Assembly: GCF_000526335.1 (NCBI RefSeq)
Contig: NZ_JAFW01000001.1
Span: 3,596,001-3,660,000 of the forward strand
Direction of reading: 5' to 3'
Source: Arthrobacter sp. 31Y
Lineage (GTDB): Bacteria; Actinomycetota; Actinomycetes; Actinomycetales; Micrococcaceae
Length of the DNA stretch: 64,000 bases
The position numbers and the translations under genes are program-made. The notes under the pieces are model-generated. The model was not told where the DNA came from. It worked only from the letters and a program-made list of their open reading frames with translations, and made no database searches. Positions 42,077-50,500 of this stretch are shown piece by piece; the stretch's first letter is position 1, and every line of letters starts with the position of its first letter.

Positions 42077-44539
42077 ATGGTGACTTCAAATCTCCAACAC
42101 CAGTCAGCTGACTCTGCCATCCACGCCCAGATCGCCGCCGAACTCGGCGTCAAGGCCTGGCAGGTCAAGGCCGCAGTGGAACTGCTCGACGCCGGATCCA
42201 CCGTGCCCTTCATCGCCCGCTACCGTAAGGAAGTCACCGGGACGCTCGATGACACCCAGCTCCGCGATCTCGAGGAACGGCTCAGATACCTGCGTGAGCT
42301 GGAAGAACGACGCTCGTCCGTCCTGGAGGCGATCGCCGCCCAAGGAAAGCTGACCCCGGAACTGGAAGCCGCCGTCGTCGGGGCTGAGACCAAGGCACGG
42401 CTGGAAGACATCTACCTTCCTTTCAAATCCAAGCGCCGCACAAAGGCGCAGATCGCCCGCGAAGCCGGGCTGGAACCCCTGGCCGACGTCCTTCTCGCCA
42501 ACCCGCAACTGGACCCCACAACAGAAGCCGCCAAGTACCTGAACGCCGAGCACTCCATCGACGATCCCACCACGGCGCTCGCAGGGGCACGCGCCATCCT
42601 GGTGGAGCGTGTCGGGCAGGATGCCGATTTGGCCGAGGATCTGCGCGAACGGCTCTGGAAGCAGGGGAGCATGGTTTCGCGGGTCAAGAAGGGCATGGAG
42701 TCCGAGGGCCAGAAGTTCAAGGACTATTTCGAGTTCACTCAGGTGCCTTCCGGCATGCCGTCGCACCGCGTGCTCGCTTTGCTGCGCGGTGAAAAGGACG
42801 GCGTCCTTGAATTGGATCTCGCCGAAGCTGACCCGGCCGACGACGACGCCCTGGCCGCCGCCCGCGGTAAGTACGAGAACGCTGTGGCCAAGTGCCTTGG
42901 GGTCGCGAACCAGGGGCGCCCGGCGGATGCGTGGCTGACGCAAACTGCCCAGCTCGCTTGGCGCGGCCGTATCTTGGATCGCCTCACCACCGACCTTCGC
43001 GGGCGCATGTTTGCTGACGCGGAAGACGAAGCAGTGCGCGTCTTCGCGGCCAATCTGCGCGACGTCCTACTGGCGGCTCCGGCCGGCAACCGGGCCACTC
43101 TGGGCCTTGACCCCGGGCTGCGCACGGGCGTGAAGGTGGCAGTGGTGGACGGGACGGGCAAGGTCGTCACCACGGACACCATCTACCCCCACGCACCCGC
43201 CAAAAAGTGGGATGAGGCGTTGGCCACGCTCGATCGGCTGGCCAAGCAGTGCAACGTGGAACTCGTGGCGATCGGCAACGGAACGGCCTCTCGTGAAACG
43301 GACAAATTGGCCACGGAGCTTATCAAGTCCCTCGAAGCTGGTGGCTCCAAGGGAATTCAGAAGCTGGTGGTATCCGAGGCCGGGGCCTCCGTGTATTCAG
43401 CCTCTGCCCTGGCGGCGTCCGAACTCCCGGGCATGGATGTTTCGCTGCGTGGGGCTGTGTCCATTGCCCGCCGCCTTCAGGATCCACTGGCGGAACTGGT
43501 CAAGATCGAACCGAAGTCCATCGGCGTGGGGCAGTACCAGCACGACGTCACCGCAGCGAAGCTGGACCGCTCGCTGGATGCCGTGGTGGAAGACTGCGTG
43601 AACGCCGTGGGCGTGGATGTGAACACTGCATCACCGGCGCTGCTCAGCCGCGTGGCTGGTGTTGGGCCGCTGCTCAGCGAAAACATTGTGGCCTATAGGA
43701 ACGAGAATGGGCCGTTTGCGAAGCGCAGCGACCTCAAGAAGGTACCCCGGCTGGGTGCCAAGGCCTTTGAGCAGTGCGCCGGCTTCCTCCGGATCACCGG
43801 GGGAGCGGAGCCACTGGACGCCTCAAGTGTGCACCCGGAAGCGTATTCTGTGGCCCGGAAGATTCTGGTCGCGGCCGGTGGCGGTCCTGCCACTGCTTTG
43901 GATGCGCAGGCTTTCGTCGATGGCACGTTCGGCCTGCCCACGGTCAAGGACATCATGTCCGAGCTGGAGAAGCCCGGACGCGATCCCCGTCCTGCGTTCA
44001 AGGCGGCCTCTTTCTCTGAAGGCATCGAGAAGATCTCCGACCTCAAGCCCGGCATGATCCTGGAAGGCACTGTGACCAACGTTGCCGCTTTTGGTGCGTT
44101 CGTTGACGTCGGAGTGCACCAGGACGGACTGGTTCACGTCTCGGCACTGTCCAACAAGTTCGTTTCGGATCCCCGCGAAATCGTGAAGTCCGGCCAAGTG
44201 GTCCGGGTCAAGGTCCTTGAAGCCGACCCTGAGCGCAAGCGCATCTCGCTGACATTGAGGCTCGACGACGAACCCGGCACCGCTGGCGGACGCACCTCGG
44301 GTGGGCGTGCTGCAGGTGGCCGGGACTCTGGTGGCCGGGACTCGGGCGGGCAGCAGGGTCAGCGCGGCGGTGGCCAACGCACGGGTGGTCCGCGTGACGG
44401 TGATCGGCGCGGAAACCAAGGCCGGCCGCAGCAGGGAAACCAAGGCCGGTCGCAGCAGGGCAAGCCCCAGCAAGCTCCGGCCGCTCCCGCCAACACCGCC
44501 ATGGCTGAAGCTCTGCGCCGGGCCGGCCTCGGTAAGTAA
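42077..44539 (+). CDS. tex: Tex-family RNA-binding transcription accessory protein
   Basis: An 820-residue Tex protein. N-terminal helical domain (VPFIARYRKEVTG), central YqgF/RNase H-like domain (TLGLDPGLRTGVKVAVVD), helix-hairpin-helix repeats and an S1 domain from about residue 655 (GTVTNVAAFGAFVDVGVHQDGLVH). The last 85 residues form a Gly/Arg/Gln-rich tail with SGGR, DSGGR and NQGRPQQ repeats, longer than in E. coli Tex. ATG at 42077 follows GAGG. Confidence 0.94.
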   Translation: MVTSNLQHQSADSAIHAQIAAELGVKAWQVKAAVELLDAGSTVPFIARYRKEVTGTLDDTQLRDLEERLRYLRELEERRSSVLEAIAAQGKLTPELEAAVVGAETKARLEDIYLPFKSKRRTKAQIAREAGLEPLADVLLANPQLDPTTEAAKYLNAEHSIDDPTTALAGARAILVERVGQDADLAEDLRERLWKQGSMVSRVKKGMESEGQKFKDYFEFTQVPSGMPSHRVLALLRGEKDGVLELDLAEADPADDDALAAARGKYENAVAKCLGVANQGRPADAWLTQTAQLAWRGRILDRLTTDLRGRMFADAEDEAVRVFAANLRDVLLAAPAGNRATLGLDPGLRTGVKVAVVDGTGKVVTTDTIYPHAPAKKWDEALATLDRLAKQCNVELVAIGNGTASRETDKLATELIKSLEAGGSKGIQKLVVSEAGASVYSASALAASELPGMDVSLRGAVSIARRLQDPLAELVKIEPKSIGVGQYQHDVTAAKLDRSLDAVVEDCVNAVGVDVNTASPALLSRVAGVGPLLSENIVAYRNENGPFAKRSDLKKVPRLGAKAFEQCAGFLRITGGAEPLDASSVHPEAYSVARKILVAAGGGPATALDAQAFVDGTFGLPTVKDIMSELEKPGRDPRPAFKAASFSEGIEKISDLKPGMILEGTVTNVAAFGAFVDVGVHQDGLVHVSALSNKFVSDPREIVKSGQVVRVKVLEADPERKRISLTLRLDDEPGTAGGRTSGGRAAGGRDSGGRDSGGQQGQRGGGQRTGGPRDGDRRGNQGRPQQGNQGRSQQGKPQQAPAAPANTAMAEALRRAGLGK

Positions 44540-44542
44540 CTC

Positions 44543-45577
44543 CTATAAGCCGGCGGTCCTGGCTTCCCACACCTCTGCATCCGAGGGCTGCAGGGCCGTG
44601 GGAAGCCAGCGGCCGATGCGGGCGAAAGCCTCGCGCCTAATGGCTTCAGGTGACAGGAAGATGTCGTGGAGCGCGTTCGGCAGCCGGCTCACAGTGACGG
44701 TGTCCGCGAGGGACAAGGAGCGGTGAGCCACGGCGTCGACATTGAGTGCGACGTCAGCGGTGAGAGCGTCGGCGGACCATTTTGGCTGCAGGTAGCTCTT
44801 GTCCGAGAGCAACACGAGCACCGGAACGTCGATGCCCAAACCGGCTGCCACGGTGGCTTGGCCGCGGAACACGGCATCGAGGAATGCTGGCGTAATGGGG
44901 AAACCCCGGTCAGGACGCCATTCCAAGTTGTAGTCCCATTCGCCGTCAAGGTGTGCCGAGACAGCCCGGGTGTAGATGCCTGGATCCACTGGAGGTAGGG
45001 GCGTCAACGGGTGGAGTTTGGCGCGGAGTCCCACCAGCGGGGCGATCGCACGTCTGCCGAGCTCGGTCGCCTGGAATTCCAGCCAGGGGCTGTTGAGGAC
45101 CAGGGCCGAAGCCACGCCGGGGTGGCGGGCAGCCCACAGGCTCAGGGTGAGTCCACCAGTTGAGTGGCCCAGCAGAATAAGTGGACGGTCTTCGCCAGGA
45201 AAACCCTGGCCAGGAACACCGGAGCGGCCCATGGCTGACAGGGCGGCCGCGATGTCGGCGTCGTAATCGGACAGGTTGGTGACGAAACCCGGAACCAGTC
45301 CGGGACGCAGGCTGCGCCCGTAGTTGTGCAGATCCAAGGCGTAGAAGCGCGCCCCGGTTCGGTGCCAGAACTGAGCCAGATGGCGTTGGAAGAAGTAGTC
45401 GGACCATCCGTGTACATAGAGGACGTCGGCATCGATTCCCACACCGTCCGGGACATCCAGCCATTGCTCGCCGCCGCCGACGTACCGTACAAGGGTGGCG
45501 AGAGCACCGCCGTCGAGCTCTAGCGTTTGCTGCTCAAAGCCTTCGCCAAGAAGGTCCGGTGTCCACGGCTGCGTCAT
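44543..45577 (-). CDS. Alpha/beta hydrolase (lipase-like)
   Basis: A 344-residue hydrolase. Nucleophile elbow G-H-S-T-G-G (about 155-160), oxyanion segment VHGWSDYFFQ and a late catalytic His in LPNALHDIF. The pattern resembles lysophospholipase/monoacylglycerol lipase enzymes of actinobacteria. ATG at 45577 (MTQPWTPD) overlaps the DUF1622 stop by 4 bp, so the two are co-transcribed. Convergent with tex with only 3 bp between stops. Confidence 0.85.
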   Translation of the reverse strand: MTQPWTPDLLGEGFEQQTLELDGGALATLVRYVGGGEQWLDVPDGVGIDADVLYVHGWSDYFFQRHLAQFWHRTGARFYALDLHNYGRSLRPGLVPGFVTNLSDYDADIAAALSAMGRSGVPGQGFPGEDRPLILLGHSTGGLTLSLWAARHPGVASALVLNSPWLEFQATELGRRAIAPLVGLRAKLHPLTPLPPVDPGIYTRAVSAHLDGEWDYNLEWRPDRGFPITPAFLDAVFRGQATVAAGLGIDVPVLVLLSDKSYLQPKWSADALTADVALNVDAVAHRSLSLADTVTVSRLPNALHDIFLSPEAIRREAFARIGRWLPTALQPSDAEVWEARTAGL

Positions 45578-45966
45578 GGATTCGATCGTAGCGGCTCGCC
45601 AGCGTCCGGCTCCTTTTCCTTCTGCCACGGCCAGCGGCCAGTGATTTCGAGTTCCAGGGAGAAGCTGAGGAACGTCCGGATCAGCACGATGATCGCCAGC
45701 ACACCGACGCTTTCAAACGTCGGGGTGACCGCCACGGTGCGGATGATGTCAGCGGCCACCAGGAGTTCGAGGCCCAGCAGGATGGACCGTCCCAGCAGCT
45801 GCCGGTAGGAGCGGTAAGGGGAGAACGGGGAGAGGCCGCTGGCACGCTTCGGTTGGTAGCCACGGAGAGCCAACGGTATGGAGACCAGGGCTCCGATCAC
45901 CATGACAGCCACTCCGGCGGCGTCCATGTACCGGCCGACTTCTTCGATGATGCTCTGGAAATCCAT
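45574..45966 (-). CDS. DUF1622 membrane protein
   Basis: A 130-residue membrane protein with about three helices (18-38, 62-85, 90-108) and the family blocks R-S-I-L-L-G-L-E-L-L-V-A-A-D-I-I-R-T-V and LAIIVLIRTFLSFSLE-E. The function of DUF1622 is unknown. ATG at 45966 follows GGGAGGG; the frame to 46053 is not needed. Confidence 0.88.
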   Translation of the reverse strand: MDFQSIIEEVGRYMDAAGVAVMVIGALVSIPLALRGYQPKRASGLSPFSPYRSYRQLLGRSILLGLELLVAADIIRTVAVTPTFESVGVLAIIVLIRTFLSFSLELEITGRWPWQKEKEPDAGEPLRSNP

Positions 45967-46078
45967 GGCCCTCCCTGCGTAGGTGCGTGCCCTTACCGTC
46001 TCACAGAGCAAGTGCCCCACGCAGCAAGGTGTGGTGGACCGTCGGCCCACCACACCCGGTTGCTGTCAGCGCAGGGGA

Positions 46079-47059
46079 TCAGGGCTTGGCGCCCATAGCC
46101 TCCCAGGCCTTGTTCTTCAGCTCGGCGCGTTCCTTGCGTGCCACTATCGCTTCGTCCTGGCTAACAGCAACAAAGCTGGTGACCGTGCCGGGGGCAGCGC
46201 GGGCAACGAGATCCATGTCGGCGCTGATGACGGTTGCCACCATGGCGTAGCCGCCGCCGGAGACAGCATCGCGGTGCAGGATGATGGGCTGCGTTCCGCC
46301 GGGAATCTGGATGGAGCCCACAGCGTAGCCGGCATCGACGATATTGGAGGGGTCCGAGCCTGCGCCGAAGGGCTGCTCGCGTTCTTTCCATTCCACTCCC
46401 GGCCCTGAGTACCGGAGACCCATCCGGTCGGCCACGGGAGTGACTTTCCATTCACCGTTCAGGAGGTTGTCCTTTCCGGCATCCGTCAGTCTGTGGTCGT
46501 AGAGGCCCATGACAATCCGCACGGATTGCGCCTTGTCAAAGGAGGGGCGGAAGGACTCGGGCACTTCCTGACTGGCCGGGAGTTCGCCACGCGGGGTGCC
46601 GACGGGTACCAGATCGCCGGCCTCAAGCTTTCTGCCCTTGTACCCGCCGATGCCGCCGAGATTGTAGGTGGAACGGCTCCCCAGGACCTGGGGGACGTCG
46701 ATCCCACCTTGGACGGCAATGTAGTAGCGCGTCCCGCCCCGGATGACACCGAAGCTCAGTTCGTCGCCGGCGCTGAGCTGCAGCCGGGTCCACTGGGGCT
46801 GGGTTTCACCATTGACCTTGACATCAACGGGAGCGCCCGTAATGGCGATGATGGCATCGGCGTCCGTCGCCAAGACAGGACCAAGGTAGGTGCATTCAAG
46901 GACGGCGTCGCCGGGTCCGTTACCCACCAAGGCATTGCCTAGCTCGGCGGAGTACTGGTCCATGGAGCCGCTTTGCGGGATGCCCACGTTGTAATAGCCC
47001 ACGCGGCCCTGGTCCTGAACGGTGGTGGCCAGACCCGGATTCTTGATATCAAATGCCAT
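46079..47059 (-). CDS. pxpC: 5-oxoprolinase subunit C / KipA-type carboxyltransferase
   Basis: A 326-residue protein of the biotin-dependent carboxyltransferase KipA family. N-terminal signature N-P-G-L-A-T-T-V-Q-D-Q-G-R, then G-I-P-Q-S-G-S-M-D and the C-terminal SVGGYAMVATV-like block. PxpABC hydrolyses 5-oxoproline with ATP; the KipI/KipA pair is also homologous to the carboxyltransferase half of urea carboxylase. Its ATG at 47059 overlaps the pxpB stop by 11 bp. Confidence 0.92.
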   Translation of the reverse strand: MAFDIKNPGLATTVQDQGRVGYYNVGIPQSGSMDQYSAELGNALVGNGPGDAVLECTYLGPVLATDADAIIAITGAPVDVKVNGETQPQWTRLQLSAGDELSFGVIRGGTRYYIAVQGGIDVPQVLGSRSTYNLGGIGGYKGRKLEAGDLVPVGTPRGELPASQEVPESFRPSFDKAQSVRIVMGLYDHRLTDAGKDNLLNGEWKVTPVADRMGLRYSGPGVEWKEREQPFGAGSDPSNIVDAGYAVGSIQIPGGTQPIILHRDAVSGGGYAMVATVISADMDLVARAAPGTVTSFVAVSQDEAIVARKERAELKNKAWEAMGAKP

Positions 47060-47954
47060 TGAGTGCCTCCATGAGTTCCTGGTTGTAGGCCTGCGGATCG
47101 GACAGGGCTTTGGACGCGTCGAAGGTGATGGGGACTTGGCGGTAGCGGTAGCTTCCGTCCTCAACCTGAGCCTGGATGGCGTTGTACTCGTCTTCGGTGA
47201 CCGGCTTGAACTTCACGATGTCGCCGGGGCGGAAGAAGACCATGAAGTCCTTGAAGTCAGCCAACGACTGCGCGGGATCGTAGATCGGGGCCGCCGCGAC
47301 GCCGAACATCTGGTACCCGCCGGCACCCCGGACCGAGTAAATGGCTGCGAAGCAACCGCCATGGCCCACGGTCAGTTTTGGTGTGTCCGTGCGGGGACTG
47401 AGGTACTTGGGCACCTGCAGTTGCTTCTCACGCTCCACCAGCTGGAACAGGAACGGCAGCCCGGCCACGAAGCCCACCATGGACACAAGCCATGGCTGTT
47501 CGTGGTGGCGGCGGATGAACTCAGCGGCGTCGTGGAGGCCGTTGACCTTCGCGGCGTAGTCGAGGTCCTTGCCGTCCGGCTCCTGGTGGAAGCCTTCGCG
47601 GAATCGCTGCGCTACCTCGGCCGTGAAAGGGTCGTCGTACCAGACGGGAACTTCGATGATCCGGGTTTCCAGCGACTGTTCGTCGTGGTTCTGCAGCTCG
47701 AGTTCGATGTTCCGGACCGTTGATTCAAGGCTCGACGGCGGCAGCACGTCAGGATTGAACCGCACCAGCAGTGAGGCGTTGGCAGGGCAAATATCGACGA
47801 CGCCGGCTAAGGCCGCGTCCGACAGTTTCCTGGCTATGGACATCACTTTGAAGTTGGCCGCCAGGCTCATGGATTCGTCCACTTCGACGAACAGGAACTC
47901 GTCGCCGCCCCATGTGTAGCGGGCTTCCTTCAGGACGGGGCTTGGGGTGGTCAT
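47049..47954 (-). CDS. pxpB: 5-oxoprolinase subunit B / KipI-type carboxyltransferase
   Basis: A 301-residue KipI-family protein. The VPVWYD and EFIRRHHEQPWLVSMVGFVAGLPFL blocks, GGYQMFGVAAAPIYDP and FFRPGDIVKFKPV are diagnostic. It pairs with PxpC. It is longer than B. subtilis KipI through an N-terminal extension of about 40 residues (EARYTWGGDEFLFVEVDES). The ATG overlaps the accC stop by 4 bp. Confidence 0.92.
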   Translation of the reverse strand: MTTPSPVLKEARYTWGGDEFLFVEVDESMSLAANFKVMSIARKLSDAALAGVVDICPANASLLVRFNPDVLPPSSLESTVRNIELELQNHDEQSLETRIIEVPVWYDDPFTAEVAQRFREGFHQEPDGKDLDYAAKVNGLHDAAEFIRRHHEQPWLVSMVGFVAGLPFLFQLVEREKQLQVPKYLSPRTDTPKLTVGHGGCFAAIYSVRGAGGYQMFGVAAAPIYDPAQSLADFKDFMVFFRPGDIVKFKPVTEDEYNAIQAQVEDGSYRYRQVPITFDASKALSDPQAYNQELMEALNGI

Positions 47955-49303
47955 TTCGCCTCCAACAGATCGGGAGCGGACTCGATGAACTTGGAGTGAT
48001 GGGTGACTGCAGCGAACTCGGGACGGGCCAGCAGCATTTTGTGCACCGGAACAGTGGTTTTGACGCCTTCGATGTGTACGTGATCCAAAGCGTCCAGGGT
48101 GGCGGCAATGGCGGCATCACGATCGGCAGCGTGGACGATCAGTTTGGCGAGCATGGAATCGTAGTAGGGGCTCACCACGGATCCGGTGTCCACGCCGGTA
48201 TCCACCCGTATTCCGTCGCCGGTGGGCCATTCGATGGAATTCAGGCGTCCGGGACTCGGGAAGAAGTTGTTGCCCGGGTCTTCGGCGTTGATCCGGCACT
48301 CAATGGCGTGCCCTGTGAACGTGATGTCCTCTTGCGTCAGGGACATGGAACCGGTGCCGGCGATGAGCAGTTGCTCCCGGACCAGGTCCACTCCGGTGAT
48401 CTGTTCGGTGATGGGGTGCTCCACCTGAATGCGGGTGTTCATCTCGATGAACGCCGCTTCGTGGTTCCGGGGGTCGTAAAGGAACTCCACCGTGCCCGCT
48501 CCCTGGTACCCGCACTGCCTGGCAAGTTCCACGGAGGATTGCCGGATGGTCTCCCGCACGGCATCGGGGAGGTCTGGTGCGGGGGCCTCTTCAATGACTT
48601 TCTGGGAGCGCCGCTGCATGGAGCAGTCGCGGTCGCCTAAGTGGATGAAGTTGGTGCCGTCGCCCAGAACCTGGACTTCCACGTGGCGTGCGTGCTCAAC
48701 AAAGCGTTCCAGGTACACCGTGGGGTCACCAAATACGGACGCTGCCTCACCGCGGGCCATCTCGATGGTTCCCAGCAGCTCGTCTTCACTGTTGACGAAC
48801 CGGATGCCACGGCCGCCGCCGCCTGCGGATGCTTTGACCACCAGGGGGTAACCGATGCCGGCAGCGATGGCTATGGCGTCCGCGTCCGGATCCAGGGGAC
48901 CGTCGGAACCGCGCAGCACGGGAACTCCGGCTTTGTGGGCGGACTCGCGGGCCAGGGACTTGTTGCCCATCATGTCGATGGCATCGGCATCGGGTCCCAC
49001 CCAGATCAGCCCAGCGTCCGCTACTTTGCGGGCAAAGGAAGAGTTCTCGGAGAGGAAACCGTATCCGGGGTGAACGGCGTCGCAGCCGGTGTCCAGCGCG
49101 GCGGCAATGATCGCGTCCTGGTTGAGATAGCTGGCAGGGGCAGGAGCGGGGCCAACCACAACGAATTCGTCCGCGGTTCGTGCGGCCAGGGAGGTGGAAT
49201 CGGGTTCGCTGACAATAACCACGGTGCCGATGCCCATGTCCCGTGCCGTCCGGATGATCCGTACGGCGATCTCGCCGCGGTTGGCGATAAGCAGCTTCTT
49301 CAT
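47951..49303 (-). CDS. accC: Biotin carboxylase (AccC-type)
   Basis: A 450-residue ATP-grasp biotin carboxylase. M-K-K-L-L-I-A-N-R-G-E-I-A opening, HPGYGFLSEN, the glycine-rich ATP loop K-A-S-A-G-G-G-G-R-G and the EMNTRIQVEHP active-site segment are intact. It transfers carboxyphosphate-derived CO2 to biotin. Its position between the carrier protein and KipI/KipA implies the carboxyl group is handed to that pair rather than to an acetyl-CoA carboxyltransferase. Confidence 0.93.
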   Translation of the reverse strand: MKKLLIANRGEIAVRIIRTARDMGIGTVVIVSEPDSTSLAARTADEFVVVGPAPAPASYLNQDAIIAAALDTGCDAVHPGYGFLSENSSFARKVADAGLIWVGPDADAIDMMGNKSLARESAHKAGVPVLRGSDGPLDPDADAIAIAAGIGYPLVVKASAGGGGRGIRFVNSEDELLGTIEMARGEAASVFGDPTVYLERFVEHARHVEVQVLGDGTNFIHLGDRDCSMQRRSQKVIEEAPAPDLPDAVRETIRQSSVELARQCGYQGAGTVEFLYDPRNHEAAFIEMNTRIQVEHPITEQITGVDLVREQLLIAGTGSMSLTQEDITFTGHAIECRINAEDPGNNFFPSPGRLNSIEWPTGDGIRVDTGVDTGSVVSPYYDSMLAKLIVHAADRDAAIAATLDALDHVHIEGVKTTVPVHKMLLARPEFAAVTHHSKFIESAPDLLEAK

Positions 49304-49312
49304 GATGGTCGC

Positions 49313-49552
49313 CTATCCTTCGCGTACGACGACGATGGGGTCGCCCGGGTTGACCTTGTCGCCCTCGGCTACCTCGAACGATTCGAGGACGCCCGCAACG
49401 TCGGACTGGATTTCGGTGAATTGCTTCATGATTTCCACGATGCCCAAGGTCTGTCCGACCTCGATCGTGTCGCCTTCATTGGCGAACGGCGGCTTGCCTG
49501 GGCCGGGCTTGCGGTAAAAGATGCCGGGGAGCGGGGAGACGATGGTTCCCAT
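49313..49552 (-). CDS. Short biotin carboxyl carrier protein
   Basis: A 79-residue biotinyl domain. The biotinylation site is E40-I41-M42-K43, a variant of the usual E-A-M-K-M, with hairpin glycines around G27-D28 and G64-D65. It lacks the Pro/Ala-rich N-terminal linker of AccB. It lies 9 bp before accC and is part of the same operon. Confidence 0.9.
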   Translation of the reverse strand: MGTIVSPLPGIFYRKPGPGKPPFANEGDTIEVGQTLGIVEIMKQFTEIQSDVAGVLESFEVAEGDKVNPGDPIVVVREG

Positions 49553-49599
49553 AGGGGTGTTCTCGCTTTCAGGGAGTGGGGGATCGTAAAAAGGGAAAA

Positions 49600-50379
49600 T
49601 CAGCGGGCGTCGAGGACGGCTCGGACAGCCGAAGCCACCGCAACGGAGTTGGGTGCGTCCGAGTGGACGCAGATGCTGCCGAAGGTGATGTCCAGTTCGG
49701 TGCCGTCCACGGCAAGGACGGGACCGCCGTCGAGCGCTTTCTGTACACGGTTGGCTGCTGCCTCCGGGTTGGTGGGTTCGGGGCGGCGCTGGATCAACAG
49801 CTCACCGGCCGGACCGTAGTTGAGGTCCACGTACAACTCGGGGATGAACTCCACGCCCATGGCCCTGCACACGGACTCATGCGCTGTCCCTGCAAGGCCG
49901 AAGAACGGGACGCCGAACAGCTTGGCAGTGCCTGCAGCCGCGGCCATGAGATCCTCGTCGCCCGCCAGCATCCCGTACAGCGCGCCGTGCGGTTTGATGT
50001 GGTTCAGGGCCAGGCCATGCTTGGCCAGGAAGGCAGTCAGTGCGCCGGTTTGGTAGAGGATGATGGACTCGACTTCTTCCGGACGCAGCACCATGCGGCG
50101 GCGGCCGAAGCCCACGGGATCCGGGAGGCCGGGGTGGGCGCCGACGGCCACTCCGTGTTCGGCGGCAAGCTCCACGGTCCGGTTCATGACATCGGGATCG
50201 CCGGCGTGGTACCCGCAGGCAACGTTGGCCACATCAATGATGCGCATCAGCTGCTCGTCATTGCCGAATTCGTGAAGGCCCACGCCTTCGCCCATGTCCG
50301 AGTTCAACAACACGGTCTTCGCGGCGCTGGAAGCAGAGGTGTTGGACGCAGAGGTGTTGGGGGTCACATTCGTTTGCAT
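49600..50379 (-). CDS. pxpA: 5-oxoprolinase subunit A (LamB/YcsF family)
   Basis: A 259-residue LamB/YcsF protein. N-terminal L-N-S-D-M-G-E-G, V-A-C-G-Y-H-A-G-D-P, GAHPGLPDPVGFGRR and IKPHGALYG carry the conserved metal/catalytic His and Asp residues. It supplies the hydrolase part of PxpABC. ATG at 50379 is preferred over a TTG at 50397. First gene of the minus-strand operon, divergent from the PucR gene. Confidence 0.92.
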   Translation of the reverse strand: MQTNVTPNTSASNTSASSAAKTVLLNSDMGEGVGLHEFGNDEQLMRIIDVANVACGYHAGDPDVMNRTVELAAEHGVAVGAHPGLPDPVGFGRRRMVLRPEEVESIILYQTGALTAFLAKHGLALNHIKPHGALYGMLAGDEDLMAAAAGTAKLFGVPFFGLAGTAHESVCRAMGVEFIPELYVDLNYGPAGELLIQRRPEPTNPEAAANRVQKALDGGPVLAVDGTELDITFGSICVHSDAPNSVAVASAVRAVLDAR

Positions 50380-50415
50380 GGGGGCAACGCTATCCAAGCG
50401 CGACGCGCATAGTAA

Positions 50416-50428
50416 TTGTGCAGGCTGC
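50416..50428. promoter_or_regulatory. Candidate PucR site TTGTGCAGGCTGC
   Basis: Lies in the divergent gap between pxpA and the PucR gene. A matching 13-mer (TGTGCA-N2-CTGC core) occurs at 51952-51964 upstream of the permease. A PucR operator is inferred. Confidence 0.5.
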
Positions 50429-50500
50429 TGAATATGGCAATGCGGATTATGATGTCTGCACTATCAGGGGAACATCTGCCTGCAGCTCGTGGAGGCCCAA

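Noticed and set aside
44280..44490. Tandem GGCCGGGACTC and CAGGGAAACCAAGG-type DNA repeats
   Set aside because: They are the coding sequence of the Gly/Arg/Gln-rich Tex tail, a known style of low-complexity C-terminus.
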